A stretch of 64,000 nt of DNA from Phytophthora hibernalis (lineage: Eukaryota; Oomycota; Peronosporomycetes; Peronosporales; Peronosporaceae), in assembly GCA_012656075.1 (NCBI GenBank), contig JAAKBF010000132.1:1-64000 (forward strand), given 5' to 3'. This document shows, in pieces, positions 23,216 to 35,004 of the stretch (position 1 is its first letter; each line of letters starts with the position of its first letter). The notes below the pieces were generated by a model. It saw nothing but the letters and a program-made list of their open reading frames with translations, had not been told where the DNA came from and did no database searches. The translations under genes were made by a program, and so were the position numbers.

Positions 23216-23866
23216 GTAGTATATTTTTGCGGCCCCCTGAGTAAATTGTAGGCACCCCAGGATAATAGGAGACAAAAGAGCACGGCAGTGTATAAAAGTA
23301 TTGTCGCCCCTATTTAATCAAGACTCGTGGCGACAGTTTTCGGCCTGAAGCTTCGCAGCGTTTCAGACTAGCGTGGCGGGGCCAAATATTGGATCGGGTG
23401 CGGCACCGGGAAAGGAAACAGTCGGTGAATGCGTTGGACACATCAGGCAGAGAAACCAGCATTTCGAAGCGATTACTCCGGTAGCGACGGCGGGAGGGAA
23501 AGCATCAGCGCTTTGGTTGTGGTTGCAGGGGCCGCGAAATGATTCCTCGCGGGCGTAGCTACACTTTTTGGCTGGACACGCAGCGACAGCGGTGCCTTGC
23601 ATGAACGAGTGAAGCGAAGCAAAGGTGAGCTGCAGACAGGGTCGCCCCGGACCAGGCAAGCAAAGACTTGCTGCGCCGCGTCTACTGTTCACTGGTTCAA
23701 TCCAGCGCGCAGCTGCGCCGCTTTGTGGCTGCCAGCGCTTCAACCGTGCACGGGCGGGTCGAATTTCGTTCGCGTGTCCTGTAACTAAGTTACATAGTAC
23801 TACATGTTCTCTGAAATCTATTTCAGATATACCGGGATGCTCAGCTCACATACCAAGTAACAATTC
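23216..23866. other. Intergenic, nothing recognised
   Basis: This holds the 3' flank of the MYB gene. Open frames on both strands (for example 23363-23743 minus) have no known domain. GGTTCAATCC at 23694-23703 is tRNA-B-box-like, but there is no A box or cloverleaf around it. Confidence 0.4.
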
Positions 23867-24441
23867 TTAAACACGAGGAAGACTAAAAGACTTCAGAACG
23901 CACTCCTTAATTATAAAACTAGAAAACCAGGGCGAATATCTTGCATCATCGTAAATGTCCTCCGCAACAACATCATCGTAAATGTCCTCCGCAACATGAT
24001 CCTCTTCGCTACCAGCATCAGTGATGTGGACAGAGTTGTCCACACGTAGGTCAGAAAGCTTCGTATTGAACTGGCACGCTTCGTTTCTAAACAATCTCAA
24101 TCCGATGAAATGAGAGAGCTGGTATCCACTGCAGCCTCGCACTTCATCCCATATGGTAACTGTCATCAAGTCCTTGTCCGACGAAAACTTGCGCTCGCTG
24201 TCATAGTGATAGTCCTACAGTAAGGAAACAAGATATAAAGGTGGTTCTATCAGCGTACACATACATGCATGAAACATACCTGCAATACCTTTGCGAGTGA
24301 ATCTTTCGCGACAGCGTCGTATAGGTGTAAATGCACGATGTTTCGTCCATCGTTGGTGACGTGATATGATTCCCAGAGAAAGCGTCCATAGATGGCGACT
24401 TTCTCGTCTGGTGAGTCACCGAGCAGACTCTTCGCATTCAA
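23867..24441 (-). pseudogene. Two-exon hypothetical gene, 5' end lost at a hAT junction
   Basis: The minus frame begins abruptly at about 24441 with NAKSLLGDSPDEKVAIYGRF and runs to VLQ at 24280. A well-formed 65-nt intron (24279-24215, GTATGT...CTGTAG) joins in phase to DYHYDSERKFSSDKDLMTVT, which runs to the stop at 23867. A 27-bp tandem duplication at about 23946-23999 doubles the peptide VAEDIYDD. I do not recognise the family. No start codon context is seen, and the frame stops where hAT sequence on the other strand begins, so it is probably a gene remnant. Confidence 0.5.
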
Positions 24442-24720
24442 TGCAAGGCTGAGGTGAACAACTACTTAAATGCAACGGCCCTTTTCGACGAAAACAATGC
24501 TGACCCTCTGTTGTGGTGGAAGCTGAAAGCACCCAGCTTTCCAATTCTCTCAATGCTTGCTAGAAAATGGCTGAGCTGTGTTTCAACGTCAGTACCATCG
24601 GAACGCGCTTTTTCCACCGCGGGAAATATTGTGGTGGCGAAGCGAAGCTCGCTTGATCCAAGTGTTGTCCGCGACTTGATTTTCATTAATGAAAACTATG
24701 TCAGAGAATCGGGAAATTAA
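24441..24720 (+). mobile_element. hAT transposase C-terminal dimerisation domain (fragment)
   Basis: The frame reads EVNNYLNATALF, then DPLLWWKLKAPSFPILSMLA and SVPSERAFSTAGNIVVAKRS up to the stop at 24720. This is the classic hAT dimerisation signature (W-W, FP.L..LA, S.P.ERAFS..G). The BED finger and catalytic part are absent, so only the 3' end of an element remains. Confidence 0.9.
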
Positions 24721-25331
24721 GTCTGTTGATGCAGTGTCAGCTAAGACCGTAACTCAACCCCAATCCGTATTTGTTTTTATTTCTACATACTCGCTCCCTC
24801 GTCAAATAATAGTATGTCCATCATTGGTTGAGCTTTCCGACTCGCACGTGCTCCTTGCCATCACCGCCAGCGGATCCTTCACTTAAGACGATCTACTACG
24901 AGCGTGAAGATCGAGTGTGACCGAGAAAACTTTGGTCCATGAGCGTTCCGCCAAGGCTGCGATCCTTCTTGCCCGTCTGCGTGATGTGGTTGCTTTCAGA
25001 TCCGGCCTAGCCGTACGCGAAGATGGTGCCGTTGTAGCCGTGACAATGAGGCTTGTTCGCGTTACGAGACTGTAGCAGAGGCCTACAGCTTGCCGACCAC
25101 CTACTGCTTGCCGGCCACCTACTGCGACGACAGCGACGCCCAATGACTCCGCGGGCCCACCGCGCTGGCATCCGGCATCCACCTCCTGACAGACAACAAT
25201 ATTTTGTTACACGGTCGCGCACTTCTGCCATGCTACAGGATCCTTACCGGTACCGGGCACGCGTCTGGAACTCGTGAAGTAACGACCAACACGATGATCA
25301 CGGTAACTATCAACACGATGAAACGTCAAAT
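24721..25331. other. Spacer between hAT remnant and Helitron
   Basis: No recognisable gene. A minus frame at 24883-25182 holds a short tandem peptide (VGGRQA twice), from a small duplication near 25090-25130. The 5' end of the Helitron may lie here, but I could not place a TC end. Confidence 0.4.
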
Positions 25332-28300
25332 TTGGGGGTATCAAATGAGCTGGATTATGCACATTGGCGCTTCAATGCTCCAGTACCTGCTTTTCATGCT
25401 GCAGATGATAAAGATGAGACCTGTGAGCAAACCGCTGTTGCTCTAGTGACAAATTACACGGAAGAAGATACTACAACGCAGACGCACCGGTTGCTCAAAG
25501 ATCCAAGCGATGTTGTTGTGTGGAGATCCTCAGGAATTCTGTCGGATTTTGACCCAGCCTACTGGACACACGCATTCTGCGAACTCTTTCCATTTGGCCG
25601 TGGTGGTCTAGATGAGCCCCGCTCCATACGAATCAGTGCTGCTCAATATTTGCGCTATTGCCTACGGCTCTCGCATCGACGATACGCTAGTCACCCGTCG
25701 TTTTTATTAGTTGCTTTTGACGTTTTAGCGCGTCATCAGTCAACCCGTGCGGTTTACTTAAGGACTAAACTAGCTCCTCATGTGCTAAGCAGTGCAGCCA
25801 AAGTTGATCGATCGGAGCTACTAAGTCACGTGGAGTACATGGAGCAACGTTTAAAAGCAATCAGTCAGAGAGAACACTTACCCGACCCTCCACCACGCTC
25901 TCAAGCTGTAAGAGACTTTTTCTTCGATATCGACTGGTTTGCGTGCTCACTGGGGGTCAAATGAAGAACGGGCAGAAGCGCGGACAAACATCATGTCCAT
26001 GCAATTAGATGCTGGTCAGCCATCTATATTCTTCATTTTTCTCCAAGCAGCAGTGCCACGTACATAATTGCGAATATTGCTGGCAGCTTTCCGGACGATC
26101 TCTTGCGTAGAGCCCGAACTTCAATGGACGAGTGTCTCGAATTTACACAAGCTCGGCTGGGAATGATAGATACGAAAACCCCGACTGCATGTGCAAGGTA
26201 TGTTTGAAGGATGAGCCACTAAACGATACCCAACTTATCGTATAAATTTTCTGTTGTTCTACACGTGAATACGCATTTTAATCTTCTCATGAACGTGATT
26301 ATTGATGAAGTGCTCTACTGGGATCAAGAAAAACAATGCGCTAAACCTGGTGTCGGTCTTTTTGGTCGAAACAGAAGCATTTTTGCGTCGACAGAATCAC
26401 AAAATTCTACAGGAGATTTAAACTGTCACATGCTAATTTGGGTAGATGGCATGCCGCGCACCATAGCTGCATACTACGACGCGTGTAAATCGACGGTTTT
26501 TCAGAATCGTATCGCTGAGTATATCGCATCGATAATGAAAGCGACCTACCCGATTTCTACCGATTGTTGCCCTCGCTGTGGTCACGAGACGCTTGAACTA
26601 ACTGCAATGACGGAACAAGCATACACAAAGTAAGCAAATGGAGCGAAACGTATCACGACAGCAGAGTGCACCACATGTCAAGCTGCAAACGGAGCAAATG
26701 AAGTAGTCGAAGAAGAGATGCACCGATTATCAAGAGACTACTCCGTGGGGCCGAATGTCTGAGCAATGCAGCAGTACACCATCGTGTTGCAATGGCGGAC
26801 CCCTTCCTCAATGAGAAAAGATTAAAACCTAGTGGGAAAAGGATTACCAACGTGTATGATACAAAAAGGATGACTGCCCCGTGCGGATAAAAACAAGGAT
26901 GAACGTAGTGTGTATACACTTGACGAAGCTAATAAATAATAAAAGAAATATACACAAGTTTTGTTATTAGCCTAGGAAAATCACGTGAAGACCCTTGCAA
27001 GCTAGCGATATGCATCAACGACGAACGGAGGCAGCGACACTCCTGGAACTATGCACTAGCACTGCACGATCTTCTCGACTGACCGCTTAATCTCCGCGCC
27101 GGCAGTACTGATAATGCGGCATTGATGCTGAGATCGTCGCGAAGCTCCATTGCAGCGACGACACACACGCACCCGCTCGCCATGAAATCCTTGCAGTCGC
27201 AATGGTAGGAAGCTCTCACAAAATTAATCTACACACAAGCGTACAACGCCACATCAAACCCAAAACAATTAGTATGGAGTAGACACAGCGCCGGGTGTAG
27301 GCATTTCACGTACAAATACTCGTCGTCGCCTCCACTATCGCTAGAGCCGCCGTTGGAGCTGCTCGTCTTCTCTTCAAATAGCGAAGTGAACAAATCCACT
27401 GGGTGTGCACCACGCGTGGTTGTTTCACCCCTTTAAACGTTTCAGATATCAAAAGGTATTATATTTGGGAATTTAAAAATAACGCGATGCGAGCCAAATG
27501 TTGCTATCAAATAAAAACGGTTAAGAAAAATAATATTATGGGTGATTAATGTATCCACCCGTCCCAACGTATACAACTTTACGCCGTCACTATTCATGTG
27601 ATTAAAACAGGTAAAAACACACAGTGATTCATCCGTGCTGATACCAAATGCACTGAAGTCAGCCGTTTTGAGGCCCACACCAGGAAGTCAGCCCTTTCAC
27701 ACGAGATTTTAATCCGCACCCTTCCTCAATTCCCGCCGCAAAATCAAGAAATTGCCTGCAGTCTTGTGGAAACTGCATCTCTGTTGCGTTTTCAAACGCA
27801 TCACTGGTTTCATTGTCGATCGTGCTTCAAGAAGTCACGCCGAACACCAAAAGCCGATCTGTGTCGTATGTTTTTCCCTAAACAAGTGGAAATACAGCGC
27901 AAAGTTGGCTGCGAGTATTTGAATGCATACGCTCCCATTTTGACTCGCATCTTCAAGTGTAATCACGATTTAAAGTTTCTTACTGCAGGTGGGACCTGAG
28001 AAAGCATTTTATATGCTTGAATATGCGACTAAGCCGCAAAATAATCTGGAAAACCCGCTTGCGATTTACATGTACGCGTTTGACAAGGCATCACAACGAG
28101 CACAAAATACCCTATCGGCTATCGAGTCCGGAAAAGATGTATTCAATCGGTGTGCTGTGCCCTCTCCAAGCCACAAGAGATAGCCGCGCCCATGGCAGAT
28201 CTTTACGTCATCCGTGGTTCTCCATTCTATGCGTCAACCAGTTTCGTAAAGATCTTCTTACACGCCTTCGTGGATTTCTCTTTGAAGACGGGCATAAAGA

Positions 28301-30821
28301 TGTGATGTTCTCTCGTTCCGATGCAAGTACAATATACAAGCCGACAAGTGCTGTGTTTGACTACATTTACCGTCCAACCTCACTGGATGCCATTTCACTT
28401 ATGGAGTTTGCACGACACTCGACAAAGAAAAATATGACGGGAGAAAAATTTACATCGGATCATGGTCATGCCAATTCATATACGATGCACGAGAGATCCG
28501 CGCCAGCAGTAGTGACCGTGTTAGGAAAACGCCTCCCAGATTCTCGCAATGACCAAATGTCACCAGAAGACCGGGTTCGTTCCCAGCGAGTATTACTGCT
28601 ATTATTCAAACCCTTTCGAGAACCAGAAGACTTTCAGCCGCGCGAGATAAGCTTTACGGATATGTTCACACATTGGTGAAGCAACGACGCAACAGCGAGT
28701 GCGCATCAGTATCTCGAGTACTCCGACGACTACTACACATCACGGGAGATTGCACGCAAAAACGAACAGATAAAAATATGGAGATATTCCGAGCCAGTAT
28801 CGATGCTGATGACTTTGATGAAAATGACGATATCGGGACGGACGACGATGCGTGCAACAACCAAGTAAATATAACTTGCTCTAGATATCGATGGCAGTGA
28901 CGACGGTAATCAGACTGAGCTGAAGCCAACCACTGCAAATATATCGCTTATCGAAAAGGGTCCACAGTCCTCCTACTTGGCTGCAAGCTCAAGCTCCACT
29001 ATTTCCGATTTAGAGTCTATTCCGCGTTTGTCAGTGGAAGAATGGAACGATCGCATCACTGAAGCCGAACAAACACTGTCAAGCACTTCATGCAACTCAA
29101 CGGCGATTTCCTGTTCCGACAATCCAACAAGGGTTAAAAAGTTGCTGGAGAATGGAGATGATGATGAAATTTGGATAGCCCCAATTCATTCAGAAGTGAC
29201 CAATCTTGAAGCCAACGCCTCACTTCAAGATGTATCCAATTTCTATCGTTTAAATCGCAAGCAGCAATTTTTTCGTTCGCGCTGGATCACGCTTTCTCCA
29301 GTCACTAATTGCTGCGAATAGTGACGATGTTAAACAGATGATTGGGTTTCTCGGCGGTCCTCCTGGATCTGGAAAAGTCTCATGATAGAAGCGTTGCAAA
29401 CCCTTGCGAGTTCTTGGAGTAGCAATGATGCTTTAGAGACCGTTACCTATCAAGGCGTCGCAGCACAAGCCGCAAATGGTCAGACAATTCACAAACTTTT
29501 CCAGTTGGGAGTGAAAGGACCCTTAGGGTCCAAGCAATACACGCCAGACCAAAAAGAACACTTCGCGCGTTTAAAAAGGTAGATTATGGACGAAGTCTCG
29601 ATCACCGACGTCAAATTCATCGGGATGATCGACCGCGCTTTACGTAAACAAACTACGAAATAAACCGGATACAATCTTTTGCGGGGTTCATATTCTGTTT
29701 GCTGGAGACTGGCTCCAACAATTACCAGTCGCTGGTCAGCCTGCATTTATTGAGCACCCCCACCGAGATATGATTGTCGAGAAAAGGATGGTAATGACAC
29801 TGCAACATATTTTGAAAGACTTTGTGGTATCAAAGCATATCGCCAGATCAATGAGGTATTGATCCTTGACGAAAACATGAGGCATCGTGGTGACCCTACC
29901 TGGGCTACCATCCTCAATCGCTGGCGTTACGGAGATTACAGACAAGAAGATATTGACTACGTGAACCAACAATGCTACATTGAGAACTAGAACGCTGATG
30001 GTGCTCGTAGAAAAGCCCTGTCCAATTATTGTCACGTCAAACACGTTACGCTGTGAATTCAACGAACAAGCAACAGCAAATTACTGCCGCGAAAATTCAG
30101 AAACATTGCACCAGTTTCAAGCAAAGGTGTTCAGATCTCGCTTTCAGTTAACTGCTAATGAACAGCGCAGCCTAAAATACCTCCGAGACGATAAAACTGG
30201 AAACGTACCAATCGTGCTAAATGTGGCAATCGGAATGCCTGTACAATGCACCCAAAATATGAGTCGAGCGCTACGATTAGCAAATGGCACAATCGGCCAC
30301 GTGGTATCCTTCCAAGAAGCAGAAAATGACACGACCCAGACAATCCAGAACGGTGGGCTCAACATTTGTACTCATACAGATCTACCGACTGTCATCTTCG
30401 TGAAACTACTGAAATTCAACCCGTTGCATCCAATTGTACAAGGCTTACCTCCTCGTATCGTCCCTGTGCAACCACGAGACAAACGTGGAATATGCATCGA
30501 CTTGCCTGACCGCTCACTCAACATTAGGATTCTTCAAGTGCCATTAGTCGCTGCGTTTTCGCTCACATCGGAGAAGTGCCAAGGTCTCACTGTCGAGAAA
30601 CTGGTGATTGGCCCGTTACGTCACTCCACACGAAAAGTGCCCCAACCCTCGTCTTTTACGTAGCCGTCACTCGTGTCAAAACACTAGATCAATTGTATCT
30701 ACTGGGGCGCTCACGATGGAGTACCTAAGCTACTTCGTTCCCAGCAAAGCAGCTCTTAATGAAACCCATCGACTCGAAACTCTTGAACAAGAATGTGACA
30801 CGCGACGGCAGCACTCAGCAT
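25332..30821 (+). mobile_element. Helitron (Rep/helicase), frameshifted and interrupted
   Basis: Helitrons move by rolling-circle replication with a Rep-helicase protein. Seen in order: the Helitron-like N domain (25332-25964, YWTHAFCELFPFGRGG), a Rep piece (26265-26633) with DLNCHMLIWVDGMPRT where the HUH motif should be, and NAYAPILTRIFKCNHDLKFL at 27766-27999. Next come VVTVLGKRLPDSR and RVLLLLFKPFREPED (28477-28632), then a Pif1-type helicase. That has Walker A GGPPGSGK at about 29353, Walker B MDEVS at 29586, LDENMRHRGDPTWATIL at 29866, SLTSEKCQGLTVEKL at 30560, and YVAVTRVKTLDQLYLL near 30660. The frame changes many times; A4 at 29373-29376 is one break repaired by one added base. A piece of other origin lies at about 26.9-27.7 kb. 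The 3' hairpin was not located. Confidence 0.88.
26998..27425 (-). mobile_element. MULE C-terminal fragment with SWIM-like finger inside the Helitron
   Basis: On the minus strand HPVDLFTSLFEEKTSSSNGG is followed by an uncertain stretch and then ASYHCDCKDFMASGCVCVV, which fits a SWIM finger (CxC...GxxC) with the final His replaced. This is the C-terminal part of a MULE transposase. It is opposite to the Helitron and separates two of its blocks, so it was probably inserted there. Confidence 0.55.
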
Positions 30822-31379
30822 AACAATCACTATTAAAAGCTCTATTTTCTTTAGCCTTCATATTAACGACCAATCCTGCTCATAGTGACGTATCGTGTTT
30901 CAACACTCTCCATGTATAATACGAACGGCAACAACGATAGCGACGAAAATGGAGCCCTCACATTGATTCAAGTCAAATCGGTCACCGACACAACAGAGCA
31001 TTTTTAATTTCAGACCTCACTCCGGGCGCGAAGCGCTCGACAAGGGCATTTTGACCCCTTGCCAAAAACTGTGAGAGAATCGGCCACGAAAGGGTGCAAA
31101 ATGCTCCCTTTCACATAAGTTCAACCACCTTGTTTTGTAACTACCAATCGCATTGTGTTCTGGGATCCCTACCCGCTCTAAATTATACCAGATGTGACGT
31201 ACACCACTTAAGTGCGAAAATATGCACTTAAGTCCGATATTGCGTCAGCAGAATCAAGAAAATGACATCGCACATCCCCGCTGGCCAGATTGTGTGCCGT
31301 GACCAACGACTGGACCCCGCCATTTCAATACAACCCAAGAGACTCACAACGTTAGCTGCCATTGTGGTTTTGTACTGAC
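30822..31379. other. Spacer with short palindromic words
   Basis: No gene. Short near-palindromes CAAGGGCATTTTGACCCCTTG (31039-31059) and AAAGGGTGCAAAATGCTCCCTTT (about 31088-31110) resemble others at 34436 and 34549, and may be end sequences of the elements between them. Confidence 0.45.
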
Positions 31380-32810
31380 ATGCGGACCACTTTCACTTTC
31401 GATGATGATAAGCAGCTTGTGCAGATTGCACGGGGATATATCGGCGGCGGTACGCGGATCTCATGGAATGACGTTGCGCGCCGCATGCGATCTACGGGGC
31501 ATACGGCGGCTGCGTCGCACCAGAGGCTCCAGGCGCCGTATCGTACGTGGGGTCGGGACATTACACGTTTTCCTGCTAGCTTCTTTAAATCGGTTCGACG
31601 TCCGCGTGACCGCCCTCCTGCTGTCACGCAGCAACTTCGGAGTCTTTCCTCAAATCGAACACCACTCGAAGCTGATGATGCTACGACACCGCCTCCTACA
31701 TCTCACCAGACAACCACACCACCAGTGCCACGGCCTGCCAGACCTGCAGCGACACCGGCAGCGTGTATTAGCGCGCTTACAACTTCTGACGTTCGCCAGG
31801 AAACAGCAGCGCAGCAACTACGTCCTCCAGGAGCAGCGGTGACACGCGAAAAAGGAACATCACGTGCAACAGCGACACCGCCTCCTCCAGCTCACATCGC
31901 AGCGTCACGGGCAACAGCGACACCGCCTCCTGCGGCTCACATGACACCAACGTCCGCAGTTCCACGGCCAACCAGACCTGCAGTGACACAGGCAGCATGT
32001 ATTGGCGCGGTGACGCGTCTTGAAGTTCACGAGGAAAGAGCAGCGCAGCAACCACATCTACCTGAAGCAGCGGTGACCTGTGCACCGCGAGCAGCGTCAA
32101 GGGAAGCATGTACGTCGCCCCCTGGAGCTCACCATACACCCACGACACCTGTGCCAGGACAACAAGCGTCAGTACTGTCTTCCGCGAGTGCGGAGGGTGC
32201 TGTTACGTCAATTTTTGCACGTGTGTTACGCTCTGAGGTTGCCCATGCTGGTAGAATTCCCCACCTGAATGTCGGCGAAGTGCTGTCGGCGGGGGTGACG
32301 ACACTATTGCGGGAACTTGGCTATATCACTGTGCAGGATGTTTTTCGACATTGGTTCTGGTCTAGGCAATGTCGTCGTACAAGTGGCGCATGTGACCCAG
32401 GTATCGAAGACGATTGGGATCGAGATTCGCGACGATGTACAAGATCTTGGCATTGATATGATTTCCAGGAGTCCGTACGCCAAACGCCTTGACGAAAAAT
32501 CGAGTTCATCGGCAATGACTTCACTGGGCTCCGCTTCTAGCGCATTGATCCGTACGCACAAGCTACAATCATCTTTTGGAACAACATATTGTTCGAGATT
32601 GCCACGGTCGAATTTGTGAAGCGTGAACTCAGTGAGCTGCCTCAAGGGCGTCTCATCGTCTGCACAGCTCCCATTTTCCCACGCCACCGCGAGCCTTGCT
32701 TCGATGAGTTTTGCTCTTCCTTTGATCTCTTCAAAGAAGCTGGTATTGCCTGTAGCTGGAAGTTCGAGCTACAGCGTGCGTACTTCTATCGCTCCTTTGA
32801 ATCCTACTAA
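31380..32810 (+). pseudogene. Myb-like plus DOT1-type methyltransferase ORF, transposon-associated, broken
   Basis: From ATG 31380 the protein starts MRTTFTFDDDKQLVQIARGY, a Myb/SANT-like domain with ISWNDVARRM and W, W, F core positions. A long Pro/Ala/Thr-rich linker with repeated peptides (ATATPPP, PTRPAVTQAACI) follows, then LNVGEVLSAGVTTLLRELGY. A frame change at the T5 run near 32341 leads into FFDIGSGLGNVVVQVA and KTIGIEIRDDV, which match motif I and the following acidic loop of DOT1 methyltransferases. After an in-frame TAG (about 32548) the frame goes on with IIFWNNILFEIATVEFVKRE; NN..F is a DOT1 hallmark. It ends YFYRSFESY at 32810. The active DOT1 enzyme methylates histone H3 Lys79; this copy is broken as read. 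Such ORFs sit among transposons here. Confidence 0.7.
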
Positions 32811-32814
32811 AATG

Positions 32815-32915
32815 CATATTTTCAATAGTGAAATCAATATAAATACACACAGTTTGTTGTCTTGTAACTAAACTGCATTGTTTCAATAGTGAAATCACGA
32901 TAAATACACACATTC
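32815..32915. repeat. Twofold tandem repeat, about 61-bp period
   Basis: TTTCAATAGTGAAATCA...ATAAATACACACA occurs at about 32819-32853 and again at 32880-32914. It lies between the converging Myb-DOT1 and AT-hook frames, where a common 3' end would be. Confidence 0.7.
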
Positions 32916-32965
32916 CGTTGGCTAGCAACTCTGGACAAACTTCAATAAAAATTCACACTTGCTAA

Positions 32966-33994
32966 CTACAATTTGATCGAACGCGCAACACTTTGACGGA
33001 TTTCAGAAGAACTACCGTGCAGCGATCGGTAGTTAGCGTTCCCGCGCTGACTCATGCTGAGGTTCAAGTGTTCATCTTTTCTCTGGTACTGCGAGTCTAG
33101 CCACTGCACCTGAAACATCGCTCCTTTGATGATCCGACATATGCGCCCGACAAGATAAGCACTTCCCACACCCGCATACTTGTCCTCGGCCTTCTTCCGT
33201 TTTGTCCAGCCTTCTTTCGTGAAAATGCTAACAGTGTGTCAACGTACAACCCCGGAATGGGTGGTGGACGAGCCGGACTGTTTCGAGGCGTTCCAGCTGA
33301 AGTCGCCGGTGAAAATGTCTGGCGCTCGGTATCGGCACGCGATGAGGGGACGCTGGCCTCGATTCCAGCAGTATCCGACGAAGGGGTGCTGGTGACCGAG
33401 GTTTCTCCTGGGAGATATACATTCTGTGTCAAAGCTACCCTCGATTGCGTCGCAGGAGACACATTGTCTTGGACGACCGCGCTTTCTTGTAGGCTCGCTG
33501 TCGATCGTAGCCTTCGGCTTATTCTTTGAGCCTTTCGGTCGGCCCCGATTTCGCTGTGGAGCTGACGCTGGACCACCTTCAACGCTGTCTATGGATGGTA
33601 CAAGTTCAGCGGCACAAATGAGCGGCTTCATTTACATGCTCATCAGGTTCCCGACTCTTGCCGTCGGTGATGCCATTGTCACTTGTAGCAACCGCTGGTC
33701 CGCACAAGCACCCGTGGTTCTCGACCTCACTGCCGCCGTCGGACGCTGCCCTGTGCAATCCCCGAGGTTCTCGCCCTCACTGCCGCCGTCGGACGATGCC
33801 CCGCGCAAGCTCTCGCCCTCGCTACCAGACGCTGCCCCGCGCAAGCACCCGAGTTTCTCGCCCTCGCTGCCGCCTCCGAACGCTACCCCGATGCTCTCGT
33901 ACTCACTGCTGTCACCAGGTGCCATCCCGCCTAAATTCTCACTCTGATGGCTCTCCATGCTTGTCGTAGGTGTTTCTTGAACCTGAACAGTCAA
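32966..33994 (-). pseudogene. AT-hook/chromo-like transposon accessory ORF, broken
   Basis: On the minus strand the reading starts about 33994 with an acidic, Gly/Ser-rich region containing repeated GSEGE peptides. An in-frame TAA followed by ATG at 33631 leads to NRGRPKGSKNKPK and RKRGRPR, two AT-hook-like minor-groove binding motifs. A frame change then leads to SAYLVGRICRIIKGAMFQVQ and WLDSQYQRKDEHLNLSM, which I associate with piggyBac-type elements of Phytophthora (from memory, not proven). No DDE transposase domain follows, so it is a truncated or non-autonomous copy. Confidence 0.5.
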
Positions 33995-34869
33995 TTGCGA
34001 TCGTCAACATCAGCCACAATTTGCATAGTTAAATCAAAAGAAATGCATAACTCACCTTTTGAAGCCATGAAGCAAATTACTGCTAGAAGTACCAGCTTGT
34101 TGCAGTAGGTGATGAAAAGCTACGTACACTAAACTCGTGAATTAGAAAGCTATCTCTGCAGGGTCGCCAATACATGTAGTACGGCGGTCGTTGACGCAGG
34201 TAGCGGTACGACGGCTTTGCTAACATTCTGGACACTCTCACACACTGATGACTGACACCGATAGATTTCAAGTGGGACCAGATGTCTTACTAGATCTGGT
34301 TCAAGATCTGCTGTCTTACGTCATCACGCCAGTCGGACGAACATCCAATCAAGTGCTGCGATCATGAGAAATGCGGTGGAAACGTTTATTAGACCAATCA
34401 GAAAAATGACCAGTAGGTGCGATAGTACCGTGGCGTATGAAAGGGGCAATATGCCCCTTTTATCATAACTTCGCGACCTAGCCCTCCTAAATCCCATCAT
34501 CCTTCCACTATCCAGAACGGACAGCTTTTAGGCGAGTATCATGGTTTATGAAAGGGGAAAATACCCCTTACGTTGCTTAACATCTTGACTTGTATGGTAT
34601 AGTTTGATTGAGTGGGAACCGCGAGTCTGCCCGCGTGCACGAAAGCGTTAATAGTTATTTTGGTGTTTTTGGTCCTAACGTGTAAATGATTTTTTTAAAT
34701 ACCACCATAAACTCATCGTTTGCACCTATTTATGACTCCTCACGCTGTGGTCCCCACTGATCGCCCGTTGCTATTGGTTAAATAGTCTACACCTCAGACC
34801 AATTTAAAATGTTTCTTTTATCAGATCTTTTGGCGATAAAACCAATGTAAACCTTAGTTTCACCTTCTA
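33995..34869. other. AT-rich spacer with two hairpin-forming words
   Basis: No gene recognised. ATGAAAGGGGCAATATGCCCCTTTTAT (34437-34463) is almost perfectly self-complementary, and ATGAAAGGGGAAAATACCCCTTA (34551-34573) is a variant. Both could be ends of small elements. Confidence 0.5.
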
Positions 34870-34998
34870 CACCATTTCCCACCCAAGTCTCAAAATTTTC
34901 AAATCAAGCTGCAAAATGGGATTTTGGGTACTAGCGCAAAAAGTGCATTTTTCACGTTTTGCAAAATGGATGGGTACACTTTTCAAGCAAACTGCAAA
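34870..34998. repeat. Left terminal inverted repeat of the mariner element
   Basis: It pairs with 36228-36365. The outer 15 bp are identical; the inner stretch 34949-34998 matches with very few changes. The diverged middle holds CAAAATTTTC against CAAGTTTTAC. Confidence 0.85.
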
Positions 34999-35004
34999 GC
35001 TAGA

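Noticed and set aside
23690..23710. B-box-like GGTTCAATCC as part of a tRNA gene
   Set aside because: No A box upstream and no cloverleaf.
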